A stretch of DNA of 64,000 bases from Marasmius tenuissimus (taxonomy: Eukaryota > Basidiomycota > Agaricomycetes > Agaricales > Marasmiaceae), in NCBI GenBank assembly GCA_029532415.1, contig JAQOTA010000020.1:558001-622000 (forward strand). Reading direction: 5' to 3'. The translations under genes and the position numbers were made by a program. Below are positions 11,288 to 23,539 of this stretch, piece by piece. The stretch's first letter is position 1, and every line of letters starts with the position of its first letter. The notes beneath the pieces are model-generated. The model was not told the origin of the DNA, did not search any database, and saw only the letters and a list, made by a program, of their open reading frames with translations.

Positions 11288-13044
11288 TTGGGGTCGCGAT
11301 TCGTGGTGGAAGCGGGAGAAAAAGGAAGGTGTCGTTGTTCCGAAAGTCTTTATGTGAATTTAGGCAAAGTTTCACATCAGGTGACTAGATGCGTAAAGAA
11401 CGCGTGACTTGGTCATGTGGCTCGGGGCAAGCTTGTAGTACGGAACAGCACCCAGATGCAAGCTAGATGAGGGAATGTCGTGGTTACATCTGATTGGAAA
11501 GTGAGCCATTCGTTTCACTAATACATTTGCAAGTAGAGGTTCACGTCTGCTCGAACACGGTCGGCAAAAACCGCACTCAGACAACCGTTTTTTGGAGTCT
11601 TCAAAGAGGAATATAGACAAGAAACGTGGGTTCTCGCGAAGGACATCGTCCCGTAGATCCATAATTTACTCTCAGGACTTCCTTTCCCATCAGTCCTCCG
11701 AATACGTCCGTGGATGGAAAGGTCAGAATCGCTATGAGAGACGATCTGGACAAAATTAAGCGTATGCAGACTCCAAGGTGAGCTGATATTGACTCAGTTC
11801 GTCCTGATGGTGTCGTTGAGTCGGGAAGTGTGCAAACCGGGCGCAAGCCACGCTGCAGCAACAATCAAATTCTCACAGTGCTACATAGCAGACCGCCGGA
11901 ATTCGGGATATTACTCTCTTTTAGGCCCATAATTTAGAAGTTACAGAGGATGGTTACGAATCTCTTCTAAATGTGCTCTCTCCCTCGAAGATCGCCACCT
12001 CTATATCTTCGGACGATTATCTATCCCAGCAGGTCCATTGGTCTCAGATCAAAGAAATCCTAAATTCACCTTGGAACAGCTCAGCATTTCGTGAGTTCGT
12101 CCGTTCTAAGCAAGTAGAATAAAACATTATCTCGTTTCCTTACAGCTTTACAGACACTGTGTCCCTGGTAGCCACATTTGAATCATCATCGAGCTATGAT
12201 GGGTTTCAAAACCCCTCAGCGGGAACAATTGGGTACGCTCGTCTTCATTTTCGTATCGAGTCGCTCACCAAGCCCAGCCCTCAATCTGATGTTCCAGAGT
12301 CCAGTGTGATGGGTAAAGAATTGGAACTTATTGTACCCCAAGGTGTATCACCCAGAAATCATTTGCATCTCTGGCTAGATCTACCGCATCATATAACTTG
12401 CCCATCACATACCGCTACAGTGGTTTATCTGTTGATGTTTTCTGCCTCGCCTCCATCAGCAAAGTGCGGCTTTTCCCGGTGGCCGTTCTTGGCCGTTCGT
12501 GGCACTTGAGCCGTTCTCTCAGGGTGGCGGGCTCACCAGCCAGGAAATTTAGTTCATTGTGAGCTATCAACGTCCTACTTCACGTGAGATGATTGCCTAA
12601 AAGACTTCCAAAGAGTGTTTATACTCTGGGAAAAGAAGTAGGTACAGAAGACATCGGGAAAAGTCTGCTTCGAAACTCACTTTTGTCTACTAAAAATTCA
12701 GCTGGTGGGATTGTGGACCCAGCCGTTCAGGGCCCAACCGGTGAACCGGTACCGGTCATAAACGGTCGTAAACGGTTATTCACGGGTTACTGATGACTCT
12801 ACAGGACCTCGCGAATCACTTCACTGTATGATGAGTCCTGTGCACTCACGACCACATTTTTGTGACCTAGGCGACTATCGTCTGGGTCTCCTCCAGCGAA
12901 CCTGAGACGTATTTTTACGACCTATGAAGCTCGAAAATTTATGGATATGCGACCCCCTGTAAGTAGGTCTCTGACATGAACCCGGCGAGCGTATTACTCT
13001 TTATCGCTCGATTCATATTTCAATTATTCTGACCGTCATTGACT
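11288..13044. other. Intergenic region with one doubtful exon
   Basis: Mostly featureless. A possible exon opens after an AG near 12146 and runs to the stop at 12509 (about 116 residues from the first in-frame initiator at 12159), but I do not recognise the product and found no convincing partner exons. At 12430-12790 there are GC-rich short repeats (GCCGTTC, ACCGGTACCGGT palindrome, AAACGGT repeats) resembling the ends of hAT elements, but no matching inverted end or target duplication was found. Confidence 0.3.
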
Positions 13045-14111
13045 ATGGCATCCCGCACTCTGCTACTTTTGTGAGTTGTGTCTCAAAACGATAATCTGCT
13101 CGTGTTCTCAGCTCCTGCTTTGTATCTAGCTACATACTCTACTTCGTTGGGCATTCGGCCAGTTTCAAGATTGAGGAAGTGCTAGCACAAGTGACGATGA
13201 ATCAGGTCATTGCAGTGGTATGGACGCACGAGCAAGGGGATCCAACCAGTTTTGGGCTTGTTGTTGCGACGTCCCCGTTTCCCTTTCAATCTACCATTCC
13301 CACTGGATCAGCGGAGGCAACCCCACAACAGACGGGTAGAATGATATTCAAACTTCCAAACGATGAAGAGTATGTTGCATATACGCTTGCGAGATGTGTT
13401 TCGACTTACACAATTTTCCACAACCTTCAGAAAACCTCTTTACTTGGCAGCTTGGGACACGAGGTCTCAGTCATTGGAGGCCAAGATGAGAGCGTCAGAG
13501 TGAGTCTAACGTCAAGTGAAACGGTTTCCTTGACGATGCTCATCGAGAACTCTCCTAGTCGTCCATTCTTCAAAGGCCCGACTCCAATCACTGTTGGGGC
13601 AGTAGTCCCTCGGACACTCACCTCTATAAGTACAGAAATTGTATTTGCGACGCCTACATCATCATCCGTCCCCATAACTACTAGTTCCGATTCCGTGCGT
13701 ACCCTTGGCTCTCTTCTTCGCGCTACGTTAACCTACTCGAATCAACAGAACGTCGTCAAAACTCGAATCATCGCAGGATCTGTAGTTGGCTGCCTAGCAG
13801 CAATCCTCTTCACATCATTGGGCCTGTGGTACTGGAGACGAACTCATGCGCGGGGAACCAAAAGGAGCCCCTGGCAACTACTCGATTAAGACACTAAAAC
13901 CGTGTCTCCTTACCCACAACTACCCGATCCACGACCAACCGCTGTCTCGGTAAAACTCTCCGGCGATGCGCCTGCGAGAAGTGGTCAGGCAAACATCGAC
14001 CTATCAAGGAGGCTTGATTTGATGAGTCGCGACTTGGCCGAGTTACGCCGAATAGTGCATGGTTCCCGAGGCGAGGAATTACTACCTGATTATAGTAGCC
14101 AATTGCAATAG
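13045..14111 (+). CDS. Single-pass membrane protein P1, interrupted by an in-frame TAA before its tail
   Basis: Exon 1 (13045-13070, 26 nt) and exon 2 from 13130 encode a signal peptide (MASRTLLLFYILYFVGHSAS), then a beta-type domain with the motif VVWTHEQGDPTSF. A Ser/Thr-rich stalk follows, then a membrane helix (IIAGSVVGCLAAILFTSLGLWYW) and a basic stop-transfer RRTHARGTK. The frame meets TAA at 13887-13889. In the same frame it stays open to 14111 and encodes SPYPQLPDP and the tail motif MSRDLAELRRIVHGSRGEE followed by LLPDYSSQLQ. That tail is conserved in P2, P3 and P6 at 37-48 kb. So either the gene is truncated by a recent nonsense change or the stop is read through. The ligand and function are unknown; the architecture suggests a surface receptor or adhesion protein. 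Confidence 0.7.
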
Positions 14112-14469
14112 TATGTGGCCGGTGGTCATAGATACCTTGTAAATACCACCTTCGGCGTGTCGGGACTACGTCTATAGCGAAGTGATTATTCCGAATATCA
14201 GTGTTGCTTCCGTTACATGTATTTGTATATTCAAAACCATCATCAAGCCATGATCATGGCTCATATATCATGGCGGAGATAATAGTCGAGACTGCGAAAT
14301 GACTCGTAACTCGCTGGTCAAGGCATATAATTCCAGCTCTACATGAGCCTGTGCAGTGTGGCTACCTACAGCCTTGAAGGTTTCTTTGGATGCTCCTGGG
14401 CACATGGCTCATTGGATCGGTATCTCACGGAACAATTGCTTGTTTTCCTTCTATCCGTCCTGAAGAAAG

Positions 14470-14474
14470 AAAAA
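14470..14474 (-). terminator. Pol III terminator of tRNA-Ser
   Basis: A run of five T on the minus strand about 47 bases downstream of the tRNA 3' end. It is the first T run of that length after the gene. Confidence 0.4.
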
Positions 14475-14521
14475 GGCTCGACCGAAAGTAGATCAACAGT
14501 ACTGTACTCTGTTCATTCTCA

Positions 14522-14615
14522 CGTCACCTGTGCGATTCGAACACACGCGCTCAAAGAGCAACCGCTCTCACTGAAAGATAGCAGGCGATCCCGTTAACCA
14601 CTCCGGCAAAGTGAC
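14522..14615 (-). tRNA. tRNA-Ser (anticodon GCU) with 12-nt intron
   Basis: On the minus strand the 94-nt gene folds into a class II tRNA. The acceptor stem GTCACTT pairs with AGGTGAC (one G-T pair) and is followed by discriminator G, as usual for eukaryotic Ser. D-stem CCG/CGG and anticodon stem ATCGC/GCGGT frame the loop CTGCTA...A with anticodon GCT. A variable arm (GCTC/GAGC) is present, and the T arm is GTGTG-TTCGAAT-CGCAC. The anticodon loop is interrupted after position 37 by TCTTTCAGTGAG (12 nt), the canonical intron site. The length without the intron is 82 nt. Confidence 0.9.
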
Positions 14616-14736
14616 CTCTTATACCATCTGACCCACTACCTGGCCCTGATGCGCTCGTGGAAGTTCGGAGGAAGGCCTTTCTCTGAGACCGCTTGCCGGT
14701 TGACATTAGTACATAATATAGTCTGTGAGCTCGAGA

Positions 14737-16372
14737 TTACAGCTCCCCTAAGCCTAAACTTGCGATCTCCACAAACTTCCCAGTCACGAAGCCCTCGTCT
14801 GCCGCCAATCCTACAGCCAAAGCACTGGCACCATCTCTTTCGTCAGCTCTGCGTTTCGAAGCATCTCCCGTATCTCTTTCCTCTCCTTCCCTAGGTCCAA
14901 AGAGTACTGTCATCATCCTCTTGTCACCTCCTCCGTGTGCACTGTTATCCACCTCCACATCGAGTTTCCTCGGTTTCTCCCAAAGTGGGTGTAACGTAAC
15001 CTTTGTCTCTCCCTCGTGAGGAAGGGGAGCAAAACCGTGAATGAGACCATCCATCTTGTTATCCTCGCTCGAGGGTAGACGGTACTCCGATTCGCAGACG
15101 TGCAGTTCGAGTCGGCCTTTTGAACCGTTGAACATGACACGGTAGCCTTCCCAAGGGGAATAGGCCGTCAGATGATAAGTCATCGTGGCACCCGAGCGGT
15201 ACCGAACGAGAAGAGACATATCATCTTCGATGTTTATCGGGTTCTTATCATCATTCGGGGCGAATACCTTCGAAAACCGAGAACAGTCGGTGAGTCACAA
15301 GGAACAGCCAAAGTCGGACACAAACTCACGTTCTGATCCCTATGATAGCCATCCTCCCCCTCGGCATTCGCATAGAGCTCCAACAGCGTCTCGTCGTCCT
15401 CCAACCTCAACGAAAACGGATCATCCTTTGCAGCTTCACTCCCCCGTGCTCTCTCATATGATCCACCTTCCTTCACCCAGCCATGTTTTCTACCGTTTTC
15501 TTGCCCGTAGAACGCGAGTCTACCCATTCCAGCGACGGTAACAGGCGATGAATCGATCCACCAGTTGACAAGGTCGAAGTGGTGACCCGCTTTGTGGATT
15601 AGGAGACCGCCGGAGGTTTCTTTGAGACGATGCCAGCGGCGGAAGAAATCGGCGCCATGGACACAGTCGAGGAGCCATTCAAAGTTTACTGAGAGAACTG
15701 GTAACGAACATGATTCAGCTCGTGTAGATCGAAGAGACTGGAGGGATTATCAGTGATACCTTCGCCAATGGTTCCATCTGCTATAGTCCGTTTGACCGCC
15801 TCATGAGTGGGGTTATACCTGATGAAAACGTTCGTGAGTGCGTGCCATAAGTATGAGAAAAAAAGATACGGGGGCCCACCGATAATTGAACGTCACAGTC
15901 AAATGACGACCAGTGCGTTCTACCGCATCAAGAATCGCCCTACACTTTTCCACGTCTGTCGTCATGGGTTTCTCGCAGAGAACTCTCACTAGAAGACAGG
16001 ACAAACGTTTAGCCACGGACCAATCTGTTCATCACGATGGAGATCAAACTCACCACCAGCTTCCAACGCAGGAATGATGTAGAGATGGTGCAACTTGTCA
16101 ACGCAAGTGATTACTACTGTCTCTACCTTTTCCTTCTTCAACATTTCGTGGAACTCTTGAGGTTGATATACTGGTACTTCGGATGCACCGAGAGATTTAA
16201 GCAAGTTGTTGTAGTACTTTGCTCGTATAGAGTTGGGCTCGAGGAGGGCTACGACAGAGCTGGTAGCTTTGCGTTCGACGATTCCGCGAATATACATGGC
16301 CGCTCGACTTCCGGTACCAATTATCGCGGTACGTCCGCCGAGCTGGTTGCTCTGGGTCTGGGTAGTAGACAT
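14737..16372 (-). CDS. Gfo/Idh/MocA family NAD(P)-dependent oxidoreductase
   Basis: Five exons, 16372-16054, 15988-15880, 15818-15760, 15688-15330 and 15267-14737, sum to 1377 nt (458 aa). The N-terminal Rossmann fold shows [12 protein letters not shown] (GxGxxA nucleotide-binding loop). The family signature [12 protein letters not shown] comes next, followed by [13 protein letters not shown]. The middle has [18 protein letters not shown], where the His and Lys residues lie where the family places its sugar-binding and catalytic residues. The C-terminal half is the usual alpha/beta dehydrogenase domain ([20 protein letters not shown]). Family members oxidise or reduce sugars, inositol or related alcohols in the cytosol; the substrate here cannot be told from sequence. 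A TATA-like site lies about 50 bases upstream. The tRNA-Ser gene follows on the same strand. Confidence 0.88.
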
Positions 16373-16421
16373 CGTAAAATGAGGGATGGTTATCTTGATG
16401 ATACGGAAGAATGAGATAGGG

Positions 16422-16430
16422 TTTTATACA
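16422..16430 (-). promoter_or_regulatory. TATA box of the Gfo/Idh/MocA gene
   Basis: The minus-strand sequence TGTATAAAAC lies about 50 bases upstream of the ATG at 16372. Confidence 0.5.
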
Positions 16431-17588
16431 TGTCTCGCGAGTTACTTCCGGACCGAATGGGAGAATGACCTGTCGTGGTCCAAATCACAGGGCCAAATCA
16501 AAGGGATGTTTTCTGCGAACCTTTCGTTATATCTCCCGGTAGAACATTTCAATCCGCCTTCTCCAGCCCTCATCTGACCCGTTACATCCTCTAAAGGCTC
16601 CTAGTTCTCAGAATGTGTCATGATCCTGAGGGCACAGCTGAGTTGAAGAGCTTGAAACGCGATATCGGGGAAACAGCCTGACGTCTCGAAGGGTAAGGAA
16701 TCGGGAATTCAAGGTAACCTGTTCAGGTCCAGGATGCTGAGTTCGTCGAGGTGAGTCGTGGTTGGATTGAAAACAACCATTATCTGTAGCTAATAGTCAG
16801 CATAAGCCATAATTCAAAGTTTCAACGCTACCTTTAGTGGTTTCGTCGGTTTTCAGGCGGCGTGCGATGGACGGAGCCTCGACAACATCATAGTCAGTGT
16901 GAAACGAGTGCCTGCCGCCGGCCGGACCGGAGATAGAGAGGACCTTTGTTTGGTCAGTATCGATTCGGAGCCAAACAACGCTTCTTCTCCGCGCTCATTC
17001 GCGACCCAGTGTAGACCACAAGGAACGACTTCCTCAAAGCCGACTGATGATAGAGAACAGTCTCAAAGGATCTAAGGAGTGACGCGAAAGGCACCGCAAG
17101 CAGTGCCAAACTGGGGAGATGTGTGTATGTCCAAATGTCAGAGCGTTCTGTCTCTCGTAGGTAGGCTACCCTGAGTACGCGTCTGGTAATGTCTCCCGAG
17201 TATGATTGTTGATCATTGCTATAAAGTACATCTTTCAACCCTTGCAGAGAGTAAGAACACGCTCAGTTGACAGTCTGTTACTCATATGCCAGGCTGTACC
17301 ATCAATCTGTGGCTCGCGGACATTCAACCTGAATGCAACCGCCCTTACCGTTTCGACTTCAGTGTTCAGAAATCTCACTCAAATCTTCTCAATCCGAGGC
17401 TGTAGCTTGTTCGTGCTTGGCGGAAATAGTCGGACTATCCGAGGATTGACACCCATCTATCAAGAGGAAGCACCCAACAACCTTTACTGGGCAAAGCAAC
17501 AGCTTTTGGTAGCGAGGCGGTGATACCTGTGCATATAAAGAGGATCACAAGATACTGTGCTTCCCAGCCTCCCAGCTGGGCTAACCTC
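16431..17588. other. Intergenic, no gene seen
   Basis: Divergent region between the oxidoreductase and the DUF6535 gene. Only short open frames without motifs are present. It should hold the promoter of the DUF6535 gene near its right end. Confidence 0.4.
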
Positions 17589-19728
17589 ATGTCTTCCACG
17601 TCTTCTCCGACTACCGCGAGCGCCTTACCACAGGCGCAACCACAGATACAGCATCCATACAAGGTACTTTGCAATCTCGAATAACCCTTATCGAGCACAA
17701 AATAATTTCTATTACCCAGAGCCGAGCACCAGATAACGCGGAGGAAGCTTTTGAGGTATGTCCTATTTTGCTCGTAACATATATGATTTCTCACAACATG
17801 GCGGTGTTCTCAGTATCCAGACCCCAGTTTAGTGGAGAACGCGTGGGAGGTCTTGTCGAATCACGTTCGGAAGTACGATAACGAGACTGCTAACGGATGG
17901 AAGGAAGATATCGACACTCTTCTCGTCTTCGTATGTGATCTCGTCTGTGCGACTAGCGAATTTTCCTTGATGCTTGAGTATTAAGGCCGGCTTATTCTCC
18001 GCTGTCGTGACTGCTTTCACTGTTGAGTCCTACAAGTGGCTATCGGAAGACCCTGCGGATATCAGTATCGCTATCCTTACGCAAATATCATCTCATCTTT
18101 CCGGAGCGAACGCAACAGTGCATACACAGGGTGTTCCGTTCCAACCAAGCCCATCGTCTATCCGAATCAACGCGTGCTGGTTTTTGAGCCTCATTCTCAG
18201 CCTTTCCGCGAGCCTCTTTTGTTTGTTGTGCAAACAGTGGCTCAAAGAACATCGACGGGAAACTCATACCCGTACCCAAGAGGAAGCTCAAGCGCTCCGT
18301 CAATTGCGGAAAGACGGTTTTGAGAAGTGGGGTGTACGAACAATACTATCGACCTTGCCCTGCCTTCTCGAGATCGCACTCCTCATATTCTTTGCCGGTG
18401 TTCTCGATCTTCTGTGGACGCTGCAAGTATCGCCAGTCTTCATAACAGGTGGAACAGCCATTGTGTTGAGCGGCAGCTTCTACCTCATCATCACCCTTCT
18501 TCCTGGCTTCAGCACAATAGCCTCGATATTCTGGGATGTTAAAAACCTTACTTCGTCCCAATATCCACATTACGAAGTCACTTGCCCATACAAATCGCCA
18601 CTTGCTTGGGCGATGTTTCGAATAGTGGGAAGCTTGGTCACATTGGATCCGATCATCCATTCATTATTCCGCTTGTCCGTCGGAGAACGACACAGACAGG
18701 CTGTTCGGTTGTTCAGAGGTGAAATCAAGAGGGTGGTGGATTGCTCTGTTCTGGACCTTCGCCTCATTCACAGGTCGAGATGGCACCCATCCAGAAGCTT
18801 CTACTGCTTAGCAGGTCTCCGATCACTCGTCACTACACTCTATGATACCCCATCCATCCTGCCCTCTTTAATGACCGTGTTGTGTTCCTTGCCGCCCCCG
18901 GAAACCGTTCCGGTCGTATTCAACGAATGGAGGCTTTCGATGTGGCTCGAGCCGTCAGTAGAAGACGTCAAAGATTTCATGTCTGTATCGGACAACCTCC
19001 CCATACGGCTTTCGGCTCGCAGGCAAAGGATTGGATTCACGTCCTCCAGTCACTTTCTGAAGCCAGCGCTACCGCCGCGTCTGATGACGCTCAACTGGCA
19101 GTTGCTGTCCAACTATCGTTCACTAGCTCGTTCTCACAGGATATACGTCGATCATCCAAGTATCCTGGCCTCTCAAGTACAACGAGCCGTCCGAAGGAGT
19201 ATACCGTTGATCGGATTAAACATTCCAGAAAGTACGGGACTCCACTTCATTCTCCCCTTCTACATTTCGGAAAAACTGTGGGGTCATCCTGACCATAGGG
19301 TACAGACGGTCAGTCTAGAGCTTCTGACATTCTACGAATGTGGTTGGAAGTCATACCCACAGCCGCATTCGTCCACTTTCGACACACAGATAGAGGAGAG
19401 CGAGGATGAGCGCTATGCACTGGTATCGTGTCTTTCAAAACATCTCTCATCATATCCGACATCCGTCTTGCTGACCTCGCAACGTGGTCTCAACTTCTTG
19501 GTCGATACCAACGACCACATAATTCGCCACAAAATGTATAACACGACACTGGGCACGCGAATGAAGATTCTCGACGAGTGGAAAACAGTGGTAGCACGGG
19601 TTTGTCAGACCCATGGCCTGCTCGTGGAACGATTCGAAGATATTCCAGCTCCGAAGATTGAAGTGTCAGTGGACAGAGGAGGATCTATAAGTACCGGTCC
19701 CTTCTTCCCGCGAGCTAACAACAGTTAA
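17589..19728 (+). CDS. DUF6535-domain transmembrane protein
   Basis: Exons 17589-17663, 17720-17755, 17814-17930 and 17986-19728 give 1971 nt (656 aa). After a Ser/Pro/Gln-rich start comes the DUF6535 signature: WEVLSNHVRKYDNETANGWK, DTLLVFAGLFSAVVTAF and VESYKWLSEDPAD. Four membrane helices follow: the AGLFSAVV segment, WFLSLILSLSASLFCLLCKQW, LPCLLEIALLIFFAGVLDLLW, and GTAIVLSGSFYLIITLLPGF. The last 400 residues are soluble and helical. DUF6535 proteins are abundant in mushroom-forming fungi and have no assigned function. The gene is convergent with a damaged paralog 110 bases downstream, so the pair probably arose by inverted duplication. Confidence 0.88.
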
Positions 19729-19838
19729 TACACTGAATTAGTGATCAAGAATGGGAGAGTATGCATAAAGTGAACGACGGCGAGAGAACATTCTGTAACT
19801 ATAACTGAAGAAAAGAATAGACCAAAAATCGAGCTTAT

Positions 19839-22057
19839 CTACACGATACTAGACCTTCTCCCTTCACTTGAATCAACAGAGCACTTTGCCTTATTCTCCC
19901 TGTCATCAACGACTATCCGAGAAGTCATGGCAACTGTAGTCGGACCTCTGTCTGCGAGTATCTCAATCTGGGGTGCGTCCGGAATCTCCTTGAAATACTC
20001 GACTGGGAGATGAACAGCTCGACGGACCTGTGATATCACCCTCTTCCAATCTTCAAGAATCCTCCTTCGTGTTCCCAAGGTTGTATTGTACAAACAATGG
20101 CGAATAATCTGATCGTTTGTGTGAACCAAGAAGCTGAGGCCCCTCTGTGAGCTAGCCAATACAGATGGCGAGTTGTTACCTGGCCGCATGTAATCCATAT
20201 GTTTCGATAGGCTTGATATCAATGCATACCGCTCGTCCTCGCTCTCTTCGACGCGAGCACTGGGTTCCAAATATGGAGCTGTGTACGTCTCCCATCCGCG
20301 TTCATAGATTACGAGGTACTCCAAGCCTGCCTCGCGCACGCGAGCGTCAGGATGAGTCCACAGTCTTTCCGAAACATAGAACGGAAGAATAAAATGCAGA
20401 CCTGTACGCCCAGGTATGTTCTTATTGAGAAGGAATTGCCACTTTTCCAGCGCCTGTTTGACCTGAGAAGTCAGGACACCCGGATGGTTAAAAAACTTCT
20501 CGTACGAACGGTCCATTGAGCGAGAATTAAGAAGGAACTGCCAGTTCAGCGTCATCAGCCGAGTTGATAACGCTGGTCTCGAGAAATGGTCAGAGGACGT
20601 GAAACCGACGCTCTGTCTTCGGGTGGAGAGCCTTGTAGAAAGATGATCGGAGACAGATATAAAAGCTTTGACGTCTTCAAGCGACGGTTCGACCCACATT
20701 GCAAGTCTCCATTCGTTGAACACGACGGGGACGATTTCCTGAGGGGGGAAAGAGAATAGCAATGTCTTCAACGACGGGAGGATGGATCTCGAAATGTGGC
20801 GACTAGTGATCGTAGACTGGCCAGGCAATACACGTACATAGCCGGGTGCCATCTTGACCTGCCAATGAGGTGATGATCCAGGACAGACCAATCAGCGCAT
20901 CTATGAATATCACTCCTAAAATATCGAGCGCATGCTGCACCCGAACGTCTACGAGACTCGTCGACGGCGAACCGAAACAGGAGGCGATCCAAGGGATGTA
21001 ATGAGATGAGCCGTCCGAATATCCTAAACACGCCCCATGCAAGCGGTGACTTGTACGGACACGTTAGCTCATAGTAAGGATATTGAGCGAAAGTGAGATA
21101 GTCTCTCACATCCCGAAATATTGTAGCAATGATGGTCAATCCAGGAAGCAGCGTGGTGAGGAGGTAGCAGCCTCCACTGAGCACAATTGCTATACCGCCA
21201 ACGGCAAACACCGGCGGGATGTGCAACGTCCACAGGAGGTCCAAAATTCCGACGAAGAACAACAAAAGTGCGACTTCTATAGGACAGGGTAGAGTCGAAA
21301 GGAAAACAGGAACGCGCCAGCTTTCGAAGCTATCCTTCCTAAGTTGTCGAAGGGCTTGTGCTTCTCCTTGAGTACGGGTATGGGTGTCGCGTCGATACTC
21401 CCGAAGTCATTGCTTACAGAGGAGGGAGAAGAGACTTGACGAGAGACTGAGAATGAGGCTAAGGAACCAAAAGATATTGATTCGAATGGATGATGGGGTT
21501 GGTTCGAAGCGGGTGGCCGAAGGGAGTGATGACGAATTCGATCCTGCTAGCTGAGATGAGATCTGTGTCAAAAGGACGACGGTTGCATCGGCAGGACCCT
21601 CCGAAAGCCACTTGTAAGATTCGACTGTGAAAGCAGTTACTACGGCCGAGAATAAACCAGCCTAGAGATAACAGATCATGAACAAGGTTCCGAAATTCAC
21701 AGAGGGAGTACGCACGAAGACGAGAAGAGTATCGATATCTTCATTCCAGCCATTCACCATCTCATTATCATACTTGCGCGCATGATTGGACAAGACCTCC
21801 CATGCATCCTCCACTGCGCTCGGATCTGATATCTCTATGTCCTAAGGGACTCGGTGTACAGTCAGCAATCGTATAAAATGCTAAATTGACCACCTCGAAC
21901 CTGAGGGGACACCGCCGCACGTTCCGGTGTGCGATTCTTCATGGAGATAGCAATCGTTTGGAACTTGGTCAGCCTCCATATTGCAGCTAGTGTATATAAG
22001 ATTTACCTTGGTCGAGGCCTGCTGGGGAGTTAACGAAGAAATGCTGGTTGAAGACAT
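19839..22057 (-). pseudogene. DUF6535 paralog with nonsense and frameshift
   Basis: Reads from ATG at 22057 (MSSTSISSLTPQQASTK, then an intron). It is collinear with the intact paralog at 17589-19728: WEVLSNHARKYDNEMVNGWN, AGLFSAVVTAFTVESYKWLS, four membrane helices and the soluble tail. At 21407-21409 the Trp codon of the conserved LCKQW stretch is TGA. Near 20785 the frame shifts, because a few bases present in the intact copy (after RSLVTT) are missing here, giving an early stop. The remaining frame then runs clean to 19839. Two independent lesions make a full-length product very unlikely, although long open stretches show the decay is young. Confidence 0.8.
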
Positions 22058-22449
22058 ATAGATGCACGGCCGGGAAGAGGGTGGTGGGGAGTCCGTTACG
22101 TGCACCTTTCTTGTTGCCCTTTTATTGCTTCTCCAACGTTAACAGCTCTCGTGCTTTCTTAACGATGATTAATGAATCGTTGGGTAACGGTCGGAGTTTC
22201 TTACCCCATTCTTGGAACAGACTACCTTCTTGCAATATCCAGAACCGCCAAATCTACTCAGCTCTACAGCTATCGAAGTAGTTTGTAGTTTAGATCCTCT
22301 TGACCACGAGGTGAGTTTGTCTATCAACATTGCAACACACATGCCTTGAGTATTGAACCTACTGGTACCTCGTGTCGATCTAGATTCACGAAGTTGATGA
22401 ACTAAAGGGTAACATGACGCAAGTGGAGATGATGATGACATTCAACGAT

Positions 22450-23539
22450 CTACTTCCGAGCGGTGATAAAGAAGAACTCCAGCCCTGGTAGTCCTTCGTC
22501 TTCAGCCTCCTTTCTGTACGCTTCCACCAACTCGTCACAGTCGCGAGGTGCCATATCCCCAGGTTCACCCGCTGCCCAATTTACTGTTCTGATCCAAGTA
22601 ACACTGTTCTCAAGTGCTTCAGCCCCCAACTCTCCTCCCCACTTCCTACCGAGTCTTGGGCCCTCCTTGACCTCACAACGAATATCCCGAAACCCAGCTT
22701 CGGATAGCCACTCCGGGAGCTCATCCGGACCGTTACGAATGTAATCCGTTCTCCTATTGAACTGAGTATGGTAATGAACTTGGAGTTTCGCTATCGCAGG
22801 TGTTGCTATCCCGTCTTTTGTGAGTTGGATTGGGTTCTTGGCCCCGTCGACCAATTGCAAGTGCCCCGTTGGTTTCAAAACTCGATGGTATTCGGATAGT
22901 GCTGCCTTCCATGCGGAGCAGAAGAGCCTACTCCCAGTGAGCATTTGTTAATTTACGAGGTCGAACGTTGATGTCCAATACGCTGTTAACGAGGTTATGG
23001 GGTGGGAAGAAAGGTGAACGTTCTCAGGACAGGGTCCGTTGCTCCGAAATAGATCGGCTGAAAGGTCTACGGCCTGGAGAGAGACCGTCGCCGGTAAAAT
23101 GTGGGCTAGACGTCGAATCCAAGACCCTGTTGGGGAGCACTGGCGTCTGAACCTCACGAACATATCGCTTACCTGCTCCTGTTCCCGCGTCTAGAACGGA
23201 TCCATTTGGAGGGATAGATATATTTGGGTCTGTGATAAGTCCACGACCCAAGTGTTGCGAGTCGTAGATACGAAACTGATTCTCTAATCTTTGATGCCGT
23301 GAGCCAAGAGAGCCAAAGAGGACGGATGGAGGGGAAGACGAAATGAACCTCTGACTCTCAGCTACAACGTCAAAGTGCCGCAAAATATAAGTACTGCCGG
23401 GAATTGACTGGCGACTCCGGGTGGTGGCAGTCGTGGTAACAAATCTCACACATCGCGGTCGTTGAAGCCAAGTGCGGATCTTCTTGAGGTTGAAGGTTTT
23501 TGGGGGAGGGTACGAACGACGGAGAGGTGAACGAGACAA
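22450..23539 (-). pseudogene. SAM-dependent methyltransferase, probably inactive
   Basis: The N-terminal exon is Arg-rich and ends in SVLDAGTGAG, motif I of class I methyltransferases. The next segment has LQAVDLSADLF (motif II acidic residue). The C-terminal exon carries YHRVLKPTGHLQLVDG (post-motif III) and ends FFFITARK at 22450. Between TFDLVN and QMLTGSRLF there is an in-frame TAA at 22948-22950. The join between the first exon and the following segment is also out of phase for every GT-AG pair I tried. No ATG opens the first exon: upstream in frame there is a TAA before any ATG. The substrate is unknown. It could still be expressed if an upstream exon exists, but the internal stop argues for a pseudogene. 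Confidence 0.6.

Noticed and set aside
21407..21409. TGA at conserved Trp positions as a sign of TGA being read as Trp
   Set aside because: Intact genes here use TGA as a true stop (F-box at 4997, unknown gene at 63323, gag at 60402). The affected genes also carry frameshifts or other stops.
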